The notes beneath the pieces were generated by a model. It was given only the letters and a program-made list of their open reading frames with translations, made no database searches and was not told where the DNA came from. From NCBI RefSeq assembly GCF_024362485.1, contig NZ_CP101456.1, positions 1,922,001-1,986,000 on the forward strand: a DNA stretch of 64,000 nt, read 5' to 3'. Of this stretch, positions 44,626 through 52,224 are shown piece after piece (position 1 is the first letter of the stretch; each line of letters begins with the position of its first letter). The DNA comes from Natronobeatus ordinarius (GTDB lineage Archaea; Halobacteriota; Halobacteria; Halobacteriales; Natrialbaceae). A program made the position numbers and the translations under genes.

Positions 44626-44820
44626 TCAGGCGGGGGTCCCCTCGCGCATGTCCGGCGGGAGCAGGTTCGGAATGCCGTCCTCGATGGGATAGCGCTCGCC
44701 GCACTCGCTGCAGACGAGCGTCCCCGAAACGATCTCGTCGCCGTCGTACTCGGCGTCCTCGAGCTCGAGTTCGTGTTTATCCATCGGGCAACAGAGAATC
44801 TCAAGCAGCGACTCTTTCAT
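44626..44820 (-). CDS. Trm112/UPF0434-family zinc protein
   Basis: 64 residues from the ATG at 44820. MKESLLEILCCPMDKHELEL and TLVCSECGERYPIEDGIPNL form the zinc-binding four-Cys domain of the Trm112 family. In archaea and eukaryotes Trm112 activates several tRNA, rRNA and protein methyltransferases by binding as a small subunit. The genomic partner methyltransferase is not adjacent. First gene of a probable two-gene operon. Confidence 0.85.
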   Translation of the reverse strand: MKESLLEILCCPMDKHELELEDAEYDGDEIVSGTLVCSECGERYPIEDGIPNLLPPDMREGTPA

Positions 44821-44955
44821 ACTACTACGGGTGTCCGCGGAGAGCAAAAGGTTTCGGGAACGAAGCGAATCGACCGCCCGACTGACGCTCGGGTGGCCGA
44901 CAGCTCGCTGCAAGACTCCGCCTCCGGCCCGATTCGAACAGATCCGCCACAGCGT

Positions 44956-45963
44956 CTACCGGACGACGGCCAATCCGCGCGGCGTCACCGTCTCGAGTCG
45001 GTCGGCCCAGTCTACGGCCAGCTGAGACCAGGAGTCCCCGAAGTCACTCGAGCGGAAGAGTCCGTGGTTGGTCACGCCGTACACCGCTCCGGGCTCGCCG
45101 GTCGTCGCGAAGATCGCCCGGACGACGCCCTCGCCCGTTGGGAGCCCGCGACCGTCGAGGCGCTTCCAGGGATCGTCCCCTTCGCGTCGGTAGACGTACG
45201 ATTCGGCCGTCCGGGCGGTGTGGGCCGATCGCGCCCCGCTCGCACTCGAGACCAGCACCCGGTCGGGGTCGCCGGGGTCGGGGACGACGCTCCAGCAGTA
45301 GGTGTGCTCGAGGCCGTCGTGCACCTGCTCCCAGGAGTCGCCGCCGTCGTCGCTCTGGGCGTAGCCGTCACCCGCCGCCGAGTAGACGCGCCCCTCGCGG
45401 TCTGGGTGGGTCGCCAGGCTGTGATTGTCCCGTCTCGAGCCCGGCGGCCGTTCCCGCCAGCTGTCGCCACCATCGTCGCTCAGGACGAGCGCGCCGAGTT
45501 CGATACCGACGTAGAGGCGCCCGGGATCGAACGGGTCGACCTCGAGCCAGCGGACGTGGTGGGTCTCGGGCCGCGGCGGGAAGAACCACTCCGGCTCGGA
45601 GGGGAGGTCGGTGATTCCCTCGAGGTACGTCCAGGAGTCGCCACCGTCGGTCGATCGATAGACGCGACTGGGCTCCGTCCCGGCGTACATGACGTCGGAA
45701 TCGTGGGGGCTCACCGCGAGCGACATCACCGCCTCACTCTCGACGTCCGTCTCGAGGTGCTCGAACGTTTCGCCGCCGTCGGTGCTCCGGAAGAGTCCGT
45801 CCTCGAAGGTGCCGACGAGCACACGGTCTGTCCCGCCGGACGCGACGACGCACCTGGGGTCGGAGCCCTCGAGCCGTTCGGCCGTCGTCCAGCCCTCGGC
45901 CGATCCGTCGTTTCCCTCGCACACGAGCAGCCGATTCTTCAACGCGACGTAGGCGGTCGGCAT
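44956..45963 (-). CDS. BNR/YCF48-like beta-propeller protein
   Basis: 335 residues. Repeated Asp-box units are seen: GLFRSTDGGETFEHLE, RVYRSTDGGDSWTYLE, LVLSDDGGDSWRERP, YAQSDDGGDSWEQV, YVYRREGDDPWKRL and GLFRSSDFGDSW, about six blades of a beta propeller. There is no signal peptide, so it is probably cytosolic. Asp-box propellers range from glycosidases to assembly factors such as Ycf48; the sialidase catalytic residues are not evident. Function therefore unknown. Confidence 0.85.
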   Translation of the reverse strand: MPTAYVALKNRLLVCEGNDGSAEGWTTAERLEGSDPRCVVASGGTDRVLVGTFEDGLFRSTDGGETFEHLETDVESEAVMSLAVSPHDSDVMYAGTEPSRVYRSTDGGDSWTYLEGITDLPSEPEWFFPPRPETHHVRWLEVDPFDPGRLYVGIELGALVLSDDGGDSWRERPPGSRRDNHSLATHPDREGRVYSAAGDGYAQSDDGGDSWEQVHDGLEHTYCWSVVPDPGDPDRVLVSSASGARSAHTARTAESYVYRREGDDPWKRLDGRGLPTGEGVVRAIFATTGEPGAVYGVTNHGLFRSSDFGDSWSQLAVDWADRLETVTPRGLAVVR

Positions 45964-46013
45964 GCGCCGGAATAGGGAGTCGTCGGTGAGAAATCTTGTC
46001 CTGCCCGCCTCCT

Positions 46014-46041
46014 CGATCTGCCCGAGTCGATCTGCCCGAGT
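46014..46041. repeat. Short tandem repeat, 14 bp twice
   Basis: GATCTGCCCGAGTC occurs twice in a row, followed by GATCGG. It lies in the gap between the propeller gene and the aldehyde dehydrogenase gene, which otherwise shows no coding sequence. Probably a slippage duplication without function. Confidence 0.6.
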
Positions 46042-46139
46042 CGATCGGAAGACCGGGAGTTAAACGTCGACGGGATGAACGTCAGCGCGGTCCTCGAGCG
46101 TCAGACTCGAGTTGGTTCGGCGAGTCGGCGGTCAGCCGT

Positions 46140-47675
46140 TCAGTCGTCCTGGGTGGTGATGTCGGCGGAGAGGCCCTGGGCCATCTCGATCTCTTTGGAG
46201 TTGTTGAGCGTCCAGGCGGTGCGCTCGGTGACGGCTTCGATGGCTTCGCGGGCCGAGGGGTAGCCGTTGCCGGACTTTTTCACGCCGCCGAAGGGGAGCT
46301 GGACTTCTGCGCCGATGCAGGGGAGGTTGGCGTAGGCCAGCCCGATTTCGGCGTAGTCACGGAAGTAGTTGATCTGGCGATAGTCTTCGGAGATGATGGC
46401 GCCGGCGAGCCCGTAGGGAGTGTCGTTGTGGATCTCGACGGCCTCTTCGATGTCGCCCGAATATTTCAAGAGCGCGACGTGGGGGCCGAAACACTCCTCT
46501 TTCAGACACCGAAGCTCGGTGTCGTACTCGATCTCGTAGACGAACGGGCCGACCCAGTTGCCGTCTTCGTGACCCTCGGGGATTTCGGCCTCGTCGAGTT
46601 CGGCGCGGTCGACGAGCACCTCGGCGCCCTCTTTGACCGCTAACTCGTTGTGTTTGTGGATCTTCTCGACGTGGGCGGGCTCGATGGCGGGCCCCATGAA
46701 GGTGTTCTCCTCGAGGGGGTCGCCGACGGCGACCGAGTTGGCGGCCTCGACGTAGCGCTCCTTGAACTCGTCGTAGACCTCCTCGTGGACGATCAGGCGC
46801 TCGGAGGAGACGCAGCGCTGGCCCGTGGTCTTGAAACTCGACATGACTGCCGAGTGGACGGCGATGTCGAGGTCGGCCTTCTCGGTGACGACGATGCCGT
46901 TTTTTCCACCCATCTCGCAGGCGGCGATCTTCCCGGGTTCGGCGCCGACCTTCCCCGAAATTTCGTGGCCGACTTCGGCCGAGCCAGTGAACAGCACGGT
47001 GTCGACGCGGGCGTCGTCGACGATGGCCGCCCCGGCGTCGCCGAAGCCCTGGACCATGTTGAAGACGCCCTCCGGAATGCCGGCGTCGTCGAGCATCTCG
47101 GCGATGATCTGAGCGCACCACGGCGTCTGCTCGGCGGGTTTCCAGACGACGGTGTTGCCCTCGACCAGCGCGATCGCCATGTGCCAGAACGGGATCGCGA
47201 CCGGGAAGTTCCAGGGGGTGATGCAGCCGATGACGCCGCGGGGCTTCCGGCGCATGTAGGCGTCCTTGCTCGGGATCTCGGAGGGGACGAGGTCGCCGTG
47301 GGGGTGGCGGGCGTTACCGGCGGCCCACTCGACCATGTGGTAAGCCTCGACGACGTCCGCCCGGCCCTCACTGATCTCTTTGCCACACTCTCTGGTGACG
47401 ATCTCGGCGAGTTCGTCCGTGCGCTCGCGCAGCTCGTGGTAGATGTCCCACAGATATTCGGCGCGGTCGATGTACGACAGCGAGCGCCACTCGTCGAAGG
47501 CCTCATCGGCCGCCTCGAGCGCGGCGTCGACGTCCGACTCGGTTCCCCGGTGGAACGTCGCCAGGCTCTCGCCGGTGGCGGGGTTGTGGCTCTCGAAGGT
47601 CTCCTCGCCGTCGCCGTCGGTCCACTCGCCGGCGACGTAGTGGCCGTAAGTCTCTGCTGCGGTTTGCTGGCTCAT
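46140..47675 (-). CDS. Aldehyde dehydrogenase (NAD(P)-dependent)
   Basis: 511 residues from the ATG at 47675. ITPWNFPVAIPFWHMAIALV is the substrate/cofactor entry, VLFTGSAEVGHEISGKVG the Rossmann turn, AACEMGGKNGIVVTEKADLD holds the general-base Glu, and TGQRCVSSERLIVHEEVYDE the nucleophilic Cys. LPFGGVKKSGNGYPSAREAI is the C-terminal signature. Similar in plan to haloarchaeal succinate-semialdehyde/alpha-ketoglutarate-semialdehyde or betaine-aldehyde-type enzymes; the exact substrate is undetermined. Monocistronic by its gaps. Confidence 0.93.
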   Translation of the reverse strand: MSQQTAAETYGHYVAGEWTDGDGEETFESHNPATGESLATFHRGTESDVDAALEAADEAFDEWRSLSYIDRAEYLWDIYHELRERTDELAEIVTRECGKEISEGRADVVEAYHMVEWAAGNARHPHGDLVPSEIPSKDAYMRRKPRGVIGCITPWNFPVAIPFWHMAIALVEGNTVVWKPAEQTPWCAQIIAEMLDDAGIPEGVFNMVQGFGDAGAAIVDDARVDTVLFTGSAEVGHEISGKVGAEPGKIAACEMGGKNGIVVTEKADLDIAVHSAVMSSFKTTGQRCVSSERLIVHEEVYDEFKERYVEAANSVAVGDPLEENTFMGPAIEPAHVEKIHKHNELAVKEGAEVLVDRAELDEAEIPEGHEDGNWVGPFVYEIEYDTELRCLKEECFGPHVALLKYSGDIEEAVEIHNDTPYGLAGAIISEDYRQINYFRDYAEIGLAYANLPCIGAEVQLPFGGVKKSGNGYPSAREAIEAVTERTAWTLNNSKEIEMAQGLSADITTQDD

Positions 47676-47742
47676 AACAGGCAATATTTTCGATCACGGT
47701 GGTGAAAAAGGCTGCTACTTGCGTTCCGTAAAGCGGTCGCCC

Positions 47743-48582
47743 TCAGTCGGATTCGCTCGAGGCACCTCCGAAGAACGGGCGACTCTCGGGAACGACCAGC
47801 GTGGGGAGTGAGCTGTCGGCCGAAATCGTCACCTGCGAGTCGACGGTGAGGGTCGCGGCGGTGGATCCGTCGACGACGAGGGCGACGGTGCCGTCTCGCT
47901 CGACCGACAGTGAAAGGCCCTCGTCGGGGAGGATCCAGCGTCTGGTCCGGGTGACGAACGGCCCGACCGGGACGACGGTGACCCCGCCGACGCCGGGTGA
48001 GAGCAGCGGGCCGCCCGCGTCGCTCGCGTAGTCGTGACTGCCGGCCGGCGTCGCGACGACGACGCCGTCGGCGCGAAACTGGGTGACCGGCTCGTCACGA
48101 CTCCGAACGGCGTACTCGGAGATGCGCGCCGGTTCGTCGGTGACGAGCGCGACGTCGAACAGCGCACGGCATCGGTCACCGTCGTCGGTGTCGACGCCGA
48201 GGATCGGGTGGTCTCGACGGACCCCGTCGCCGCCGACGACCGAGTCGACCGCCGACGGGAGCCGATCCGCCGAAACCGATCGAACGCCACGGCCGGCGTC
48301 CACGGGGAGGACGGGGACGTCGACGGCCGCGCGAACGGCCTCGAGCAGCGCCGCCTCGCCGACGGTCACCAGAAACGAGGGGTCGGCCTCGAGCACCCGC
48401 TCGAGCGACCCCGTCTCGACGTCGCCGCCGGCGTCGGCGACCGTCGACTCGAGGCCCGCGACGATCGACTCGTGGTCGGCCGTTCTGTCGGCTCGTTCGT
48501 CCGAATCCGTGTCGACGGCGGTCGTCTCGCCGACGAGCCCGACGAGCGACGTCCCGTCCACCGTCCACTCGACGGAGGTCAT
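47743..48582 (-). CDS. NAD kinase-like protein with incomplete active site
   Basis: 279 residues. The second NAD-kinase motif is clear, FRADGVVVATPAGSHDYASD followed by AGGPLLSPGVGGVTVVPVGP. The first motif GGDG is not recognisable in the place where it should sit: the region reads DPSFLVTVGEAALLEAVRAA. The N-terminal domain is shorter and acidic. It may bind nucleotide without phosphorylating NAD, or have another substrate. A separate canonical NAD kinase would be expected elsewhere in the genome. Confidence 0.75.
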   Translation of the reverse strand: MTSVEWTVDGTSLVGLVGETTAVDTDSDERADRTADHESIVAGLESTVADAGGDVETGSLERVLEADPSFLVTVGEAALLEAVRAAVDVPVLPVDAGRGVRSVSADRLPSAVDSVVGGDGVRRDHPILGVDTDDGDRCRALFDVALVTDEPARISEYAVRSRDEPVTQFRADGVVVATPAGSHDYASDAGGPLLSPGVGGVTVVPVGPFVTRTRRWILPDEGLSLSVERDGTVALVVDGSTAATLTVDSQVTISADSSLPTLVVPESRPFFGGASSESD

Positions 48583-48667
48583 TGCTACTCTCTTTTCTCG
48601 GACCGACCAAAAGCGTGCGGATGTCCGTGGTACTCGCCACCGCGGCGCGGGCGGTGTGGGTGGACGC

Positions 48668-48835
48668 TCAGTGGGCCGCTGCGACCTCGAACGCGGAGTA
48701 CGTCAGTCCGAGGATGGCTCCGCCGACGATCGCGACGGTCGTCAGGCCACCCATGAAGATCCCGACGATGAGCACGATCAGGCCGAGTACGAGTCCAGCG
48801 AACGGTGCACCGAACTTGATCGTATCGTCCTCCAT
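48668..48835 (-). CDS. Small two-helix membrane protein
   Basis: 55 residues, starting MEDDTIKFGAPFAGLVLGLI. Two hydrophobic helices (about residues 11-30 and 32-50) are joined by a tight Gly turn (FMGGLTT), and the termini are polar. GC3 is high and the length is a clean reading frame between a start and a stop. It is isolated, so its role cannot be inferred; similar short membrane proteins are common and unnamed in haloarchaea. Confidence 0.6.
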   Translation of the reverse strand: MEDDTIKFGAPFAGLVLGLIVLIVGIFMGGLTTVAIVGGAILGLTYSAFEVAAAH

Positions 48836-48929
48836 GAGGAGTACTACCAGTTACCAATACATAATGTTGTAGCCACCCATCGAGTTCCGGCCACGAACGA
48901 CTCTCCTTACGGCGGCGAGGAGTGACAAG

Positions 48930-49577
48930 TCACCACGACGAGTACTCGCGAATCCGCTCGAGTGCCTCGCGTTCTCGCTCGTCCCCCGCCCGCTCGACGA
49001 CCGACGCACAGTACTCGAGCCGATCGCGGAGGATCTCCTCGTCGTAGCCCGCGACGCCGAGTCGCGAGGCGGCGACGGTCGCCTCGATCACGGCGCCGAA
49101 TCCTCGATCGATCGTCGGCACGCGCGTCTCGAGGACGGCTGCCTCGAGCGGTCGGAGCTCCCACTCTTCCCAGCGCGTCTCGCCGTCGATTCCCTCGTCG
49201 ACCTGCTCGGCGGCGACCTGGACCCAGGCGTCGGCGGACTCGAGGATCGGCTCGTCGCGCTCGGTGATCGAGAGCGCGGCGTCGACGAACGTGATCGGGT
49301 CGTGGACGAACTGGACGTAGCCGCCGCCCTCGCGGTGAAAGTTCCGCCTGGTGCGGGTGTTTCCCCAGGTTCGCGCGGTGACCGGATCGCCGGCGAACAG
49401 CCCGAGCGCGGCGACGTTGAAGCGGTCGTTCGGCCCGCGCGTCGTGATGACCGATTCGGTGACGCCGCGGAGGTCGACGGGCCACTCGGCCGCCTCGTCA
49501 CCGTCGCTACTCGCCTCGTCGCCGTCGTCGCTCGCCTCGTCGCCGTTTCCGGCCACCTCCACGTCGTCCTCGCTCAT
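48930..49577 (-). CDS. DUF447 family protein
   Basis: 215 residues. After an acidic low-complexity start (EVAGNGDEASDDGDEASSDG), the DUF447 core begins at RGVTESVITTRGPNDRFNVA, with GLFAGDPVTARTWGNTRTRR and HDPITFVDAALSITERDEPI, a flavin-reductase-like split-barrel pattern. The stop-side gene (49574-50425) overlaps its start by four bases. In methanogens and methylotrophs DUF447 genes cluster with tetrahydromethanopterin/tetrahydrosarcinapterin biosynthesis genes; this haloarchaeal pair may relate to a pterin or folate cofactor. That is inference. Confidence 0.85.
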   Translation of the reverse strand: MSEDDVEVAGNGDEASDDGDEASSDGDEAAEWPVDLRGVTESVITTRGPNDRFNVAALGLFAGDPVTARTWGNTRTRRNFHREGGGYVQFVHDPITFVDAALSITERDEPILESADAWVQVAAEQVDEGIDGETRWEEWELRPLEAAVLETRVPTIDRGFGAVIEATVAASRLGVAGYDEEILRDRLEYCASVVERAGDEREREALERIREYSSW

Positions 49578-50425
49578 ATCTCGACGGCTTCGCGCTCGAG
49601 GGCGATGAACAGTCCGGCGGCGGTGAGGTCTGCCGTCGTCCCCGGATTGATCCCGCGGGCGACGAGCTCGTCGGCGAACGCCTCGACGGCCTCGCGATCC
49701 GTCGCGAACGCGTCGGCCTCGCGTAACGATGCGGCGCGGTCGGTCACTTCGTTCGCCACGCCCTCACCGTGTTTCGTCGCGACCAGGGTGTCCGGACGCT
49801 CGGCCAGCAACGAGAGGAACGTCTCGGCAGCCCGATCGGGGAGGGGCCCGTCGGCCTCCGCGATCCGTTCGGCGGCGGCGAACGATCGCTCGAAGCCGCG
49901 GACCCACTCGCGGGCCACGTCGTCGCCCGCCGCGCTCAGACTCATCACGTCGAGCAGCGTCAGTCCGCGTTCCTCGAGCGTCGGAATCGCGTCGGCGCCG
50001 CGGCGGACGTCGAGCGCCTCGAGGTCGGCCGGCGGCTCGCCCACGAAGACGTCGACGTGCTCGAACGCACGGTAGAAGGCCGCCGCGTCGGCGACGGTCG
50101 TCCCCTTCAGCACCGACTCGAGGACGGGCTGAGAGAGCTCCCGGCGGGCGGCGCTGACCAGCGGCACGAGCAACAGCAACGCGCCGAACTGGGTGTTTCC
50201 ACCCCGCTGGGCGGCCATCCCCGCCACCGCGCGCTCGAATGCCGGGCCGACGGCCGCGCCCGTTTCGGCCATCCGCAGTCCTTCCGCTGCGCCGACGGCC
50301 CCCGCGAGGAAGTGTTCGAATCGCAGCTCCTCGAGGTCGCGGTGGCGGTCGACGTTCCCCGGCTTCGGTGTGCCGGCGACCTCGAGCAAGAGCGCAAGTT
50401 CGCCGTTTGCTGCGGGAGATCGCAT
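49574..50425 (-). CDS. CitG/triphosphoribosyl-dephospho-CoA synthase-family protein
   Basis: 283 residues. LLLEVAGTPKPGNVDRHRDL is the nucleotide/phosphate-binding opening, AAQRGGNTQFGALLLLVPLV the central motif, and VATKHGEGVANEVTDRAASL and ARGINPGTTADLTAAGLFIA the final motifs of the CitG fold. Classical CitG makes the citrate-lyase prosthetic group, which haloarchaea lack, so a different substrate is likely. It is cotranscribed with the DUF447 gene and lies eight bases downstream of radB. Confidence 0.85.
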   Translation of the reverse strand: MRSPAANGELALLLEVAGTPKPGNVDRHRDLEELRFEHFLAGAVGAAEGLRMAETGAAVGPAFERAVAGMAAQRGGNTQFGALLLLVPLVSAARRELSQPVLESVLKGTTVADAAAFYRAFEHVDVFVGEPPADLEALDVRRGADAIPTLEERGLTLLDVMSLSAAGDDVAREWVRGFERSFAAAERIAEADGPLPDRAAETFLSLLAERPDTLVATKHGEGVANEVTDRAASLREADAFATDREAVEAFADELVARGINPGTTADLTAAGLFIALEREAVEI

Positions 50426-50432
50426 GATCAGC

Positions 50433-51134
50433 TCACAACCGTGTCGTGCCGTCGGCTCCCTCGAGCCCGTTGCCCGTGATCCGGAACGTGACGGCGTCGC
50501 CGGCGGGCTTCGAGCGGTGTTTCTCGAGCGTCGCTCGCCGGTTGCCGCCGCGAAAGCGTTCGATCCGGACGACGGCCCCGGTCCAGTGCTCCAAGGTGTT
50601 CCCGCCGAGTGGCCGGGTTCGGTCCGAGTCGGGGTCGGCGAACACCTGGTTGGTGACGACGACCGCGAGGTCGTGTTTGCGCGCGAGCGAGAGTAAGTGC
50701 GTAATTTGGCGAGTCACCGCTCGCAAGGCGTCTCCTTCGGCGGCGTCCTCGCCACGCTCGAGTCGGTAAAAGCCGGTCGCGCTGTCGAGAGCGATCAGAT
50801 CCGCGCGGGGGGCGAACTCTTCTGCGTCGCGGACGGCCTCGGCCTGCTCCTCGAAGTCGAGCGCGTCCTCGAGCACGATCCTCGAGGCGACGGACTCGAC
50901 GTCGTCGGCCCGCGCCGTGAGCAGTTGCTCGAACCGGTCGACCGAGACGCCCTCGGTGTCGATGTAGACGGCGGTTCCCCCCTCGGCGGCGGCTTCGATC
51001 GCGCCGGAGAGCGCGAGATTAGTCTTCCCGGACGCCGGCGGGCCGTACAGCTGCGTCACGGTCCCGCGCTCGAACCCGCCACCGAGTAACTCGTCGACCG
51101 GTGGACAGCCGGTCGAAATCGCCTCCCCGTTCAC
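50433..51134 (-). CDS. radB: DNA repair and recombination protein RadB
   Basis: 233 residues, the normal RadB length. Walker A GPPASGKT at 31-38, Walker B LIALDSATG at 113-121, the archaeal RecA signature GGNTLEHWTGAVVRIER and the short C-terminal tail are seen; the N-terminal HhH domain of RadA is absent, as in RadB. It is an accessory RecA-family paralogue in homologous recombination, interacting with RadA and resolvase. First gene of a probable three-gene operon with CitG-like and DUF447 genes. Confidence 0.94.
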   Translation of the reverse strand: MNGEAISTGCPPVDELLGGGFERGTVTQLYGPPASGKTNLALSGAIEAAAEGGTAVYIDTEGVSVDRFEQLLTARADDVESVASRIVLEDALDFEEQAEAVRDAEEFAPRADLIALDSATGFYRLERGEDAAEGDALRAVTRQITHLLSLARKHDLAVVVTNQVFADPDSDRTRPLGGNTLEHWTGAVVRIERFRGGNRRATLEKHRSKPAGDAVTFRITGNGLEGADGTTRL

Positions 51135-51226
51135 GAGTGACGTTCGTGGTAGCCGGGGAAAAAGTCCACGAAACGAAACGAACCGGCGTCGACGCGGCGG
51201 GAGCCGTCGCGACCGTGCTGAACACG

Positions 51227-51234
51227 CTTATATC
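51227..51234 (+). promoter_or_regulatory. TATA box of the RNase H-fold gene
   Basis: CTTATATC ends 23 bp before the GTG at 51257, a textbook distance for a leaderless archaeal transcript. The upstream region is shared with the divergent radB gene. This box is the main reason for choosing the GTG over a start further upstream. Confidence 0.6.
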
Positions 51235-51256
51235 GGCCGCGGGCAAAGCCTCGAGC

Positions 51257-52030
51257 GTGATCGTCGTCGCCACGACGGACTTCGAGTGTTACCACGGCGT
51301 CGTCAACGAACTCCGCGACCGCGGGGTGACGTTCACGACGATCGAACCGGACGAGCAGCTCCCCGAGCGGACGCGCGTCGTCGTCACCGACGAGGCGCAC
51401 GCGGGGACGTTCGGGGACGTGCCGACGATCGTCGCCGACCCCGAGGACGCGAGACGGGCTGTCGACGGGGCGCTGGCTGCCCTCAGTGGCGGCGGTGGCC
51501 GAACGATCGTCGGCGTCGATCCCGGCCGCAAACCGGGGATCGCCGTCCTCTCCGGCGACGTCGTCGTCGCGGCGTTCCAGGTGCCGCTGGCCGACGCCGT
51601 CGACGTCGTCGAACGCGAGGTCGCCGACGCCACGGACCCCGTCGTCCGGATCGGCGACGGCGCACGCCTCCAGGGCGCACAGCTGGTCAACGAACTCGAG
51701 GACGTCCGCGTCGAACTCGTCGACGAGACGGGCACCACGCCCTATCTCGGCACCGGCACGCGCGGGATGGGCGACGTCCTCGCCGCGGTCAACATCGCCC
51801 GCCTCGAGGGCGAGGTCGTCGACGCGCGGACGATCGAACCCACGGCTGGCGAACTGCAAGTGATCAAGGACCGCTCACGGGAGCGCAGCGAGACGAATCG
51901 ATCGATCGACGAGGCGCTCGCCCGCCGAGTTGCGGCCGGAGAGCTGACGATCGACGAGGCGCTCGCCGAGCACCGTGGTCGAGACAGCGAAGAGACGGAC
52001 GACAGGACGAGCGAGCCCGGTAGCCACTGA
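51257..52030 (+). CDS. RuvC/YqgF-type RNase H-fold protein (conserved haloarchaeal)
   Basis: 257 residues from a GTG at 51257 (VIVVATTDFECYHGVVNELR). The N-terminal 80 residues are Rossmann-like. From residue 80 the RNase H-like fold begins: RTIVGVDPGRKPGIAVLSGD has the first acidic residue in the VGVDPG strand, followed by VVVAAFQVPLADAVDVVERE. GIGDGA-like VRIGDGARLQGAQL and TRGMGDVLAAVNIARLEG hold later acidic residues. This suggests a Holliday-junction-type nuclease or its relative. It is divergent from radB with a 122-bp shared promoter region, which fits a recombination role, but catalysis is unproven. Confidence 0.78.
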   Translation: MIVVATTDFECYHGVVNELRDRGVTFTTIEPDEQLPERTRVVVTDEAHAGTFGDVPTIVADPEDARRAVDGALAALSGGGGRTIVGVDPGRKPGIAVLSGDVVVAAFQVPLADAVDVVEREVADATDPVVRIGDGARLQGAQLVNELEDVRVELVDETGTTPYLGTGTRGMGDVLAAVNIARLEGEVVDARTIEPTAGELQVIKDRSRERSETNRSIDEALARRVAAGELTIDEALAEHRGRDSEETDDRTSEPGSH

Positions 52031-52224
52031 CCGTCAGCCCCCACCTGCTCGCGAGTCAGCACCAGAGCCGTCGGTGTGTCGCCAGGTCTGGCTGCCTCTG
52101 TGATCGGGGTTACCTCGTTTCAGTTGTCACTGGCGTCCGTTCGAGGTCGTCGAAAAATCCGCTCGAGTTCCGGCGATCGCCGGTCGATCGCCCGCGTTCG
52201 GTGCAAATACTGTTGGAGGTCGCC
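52031..52224. other. Gap between convergent genes, nothing recognised
   Basis: 194 bp with no convincing open frame or strong repeat, only GCGATCGCCGGTCGATCGCC, a short self-complementary stretch near 52172. It probably holds the 3' ends and terminators of the convergent RNase H-fold gene and the surface-protein gene. Confidence 0.4.
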
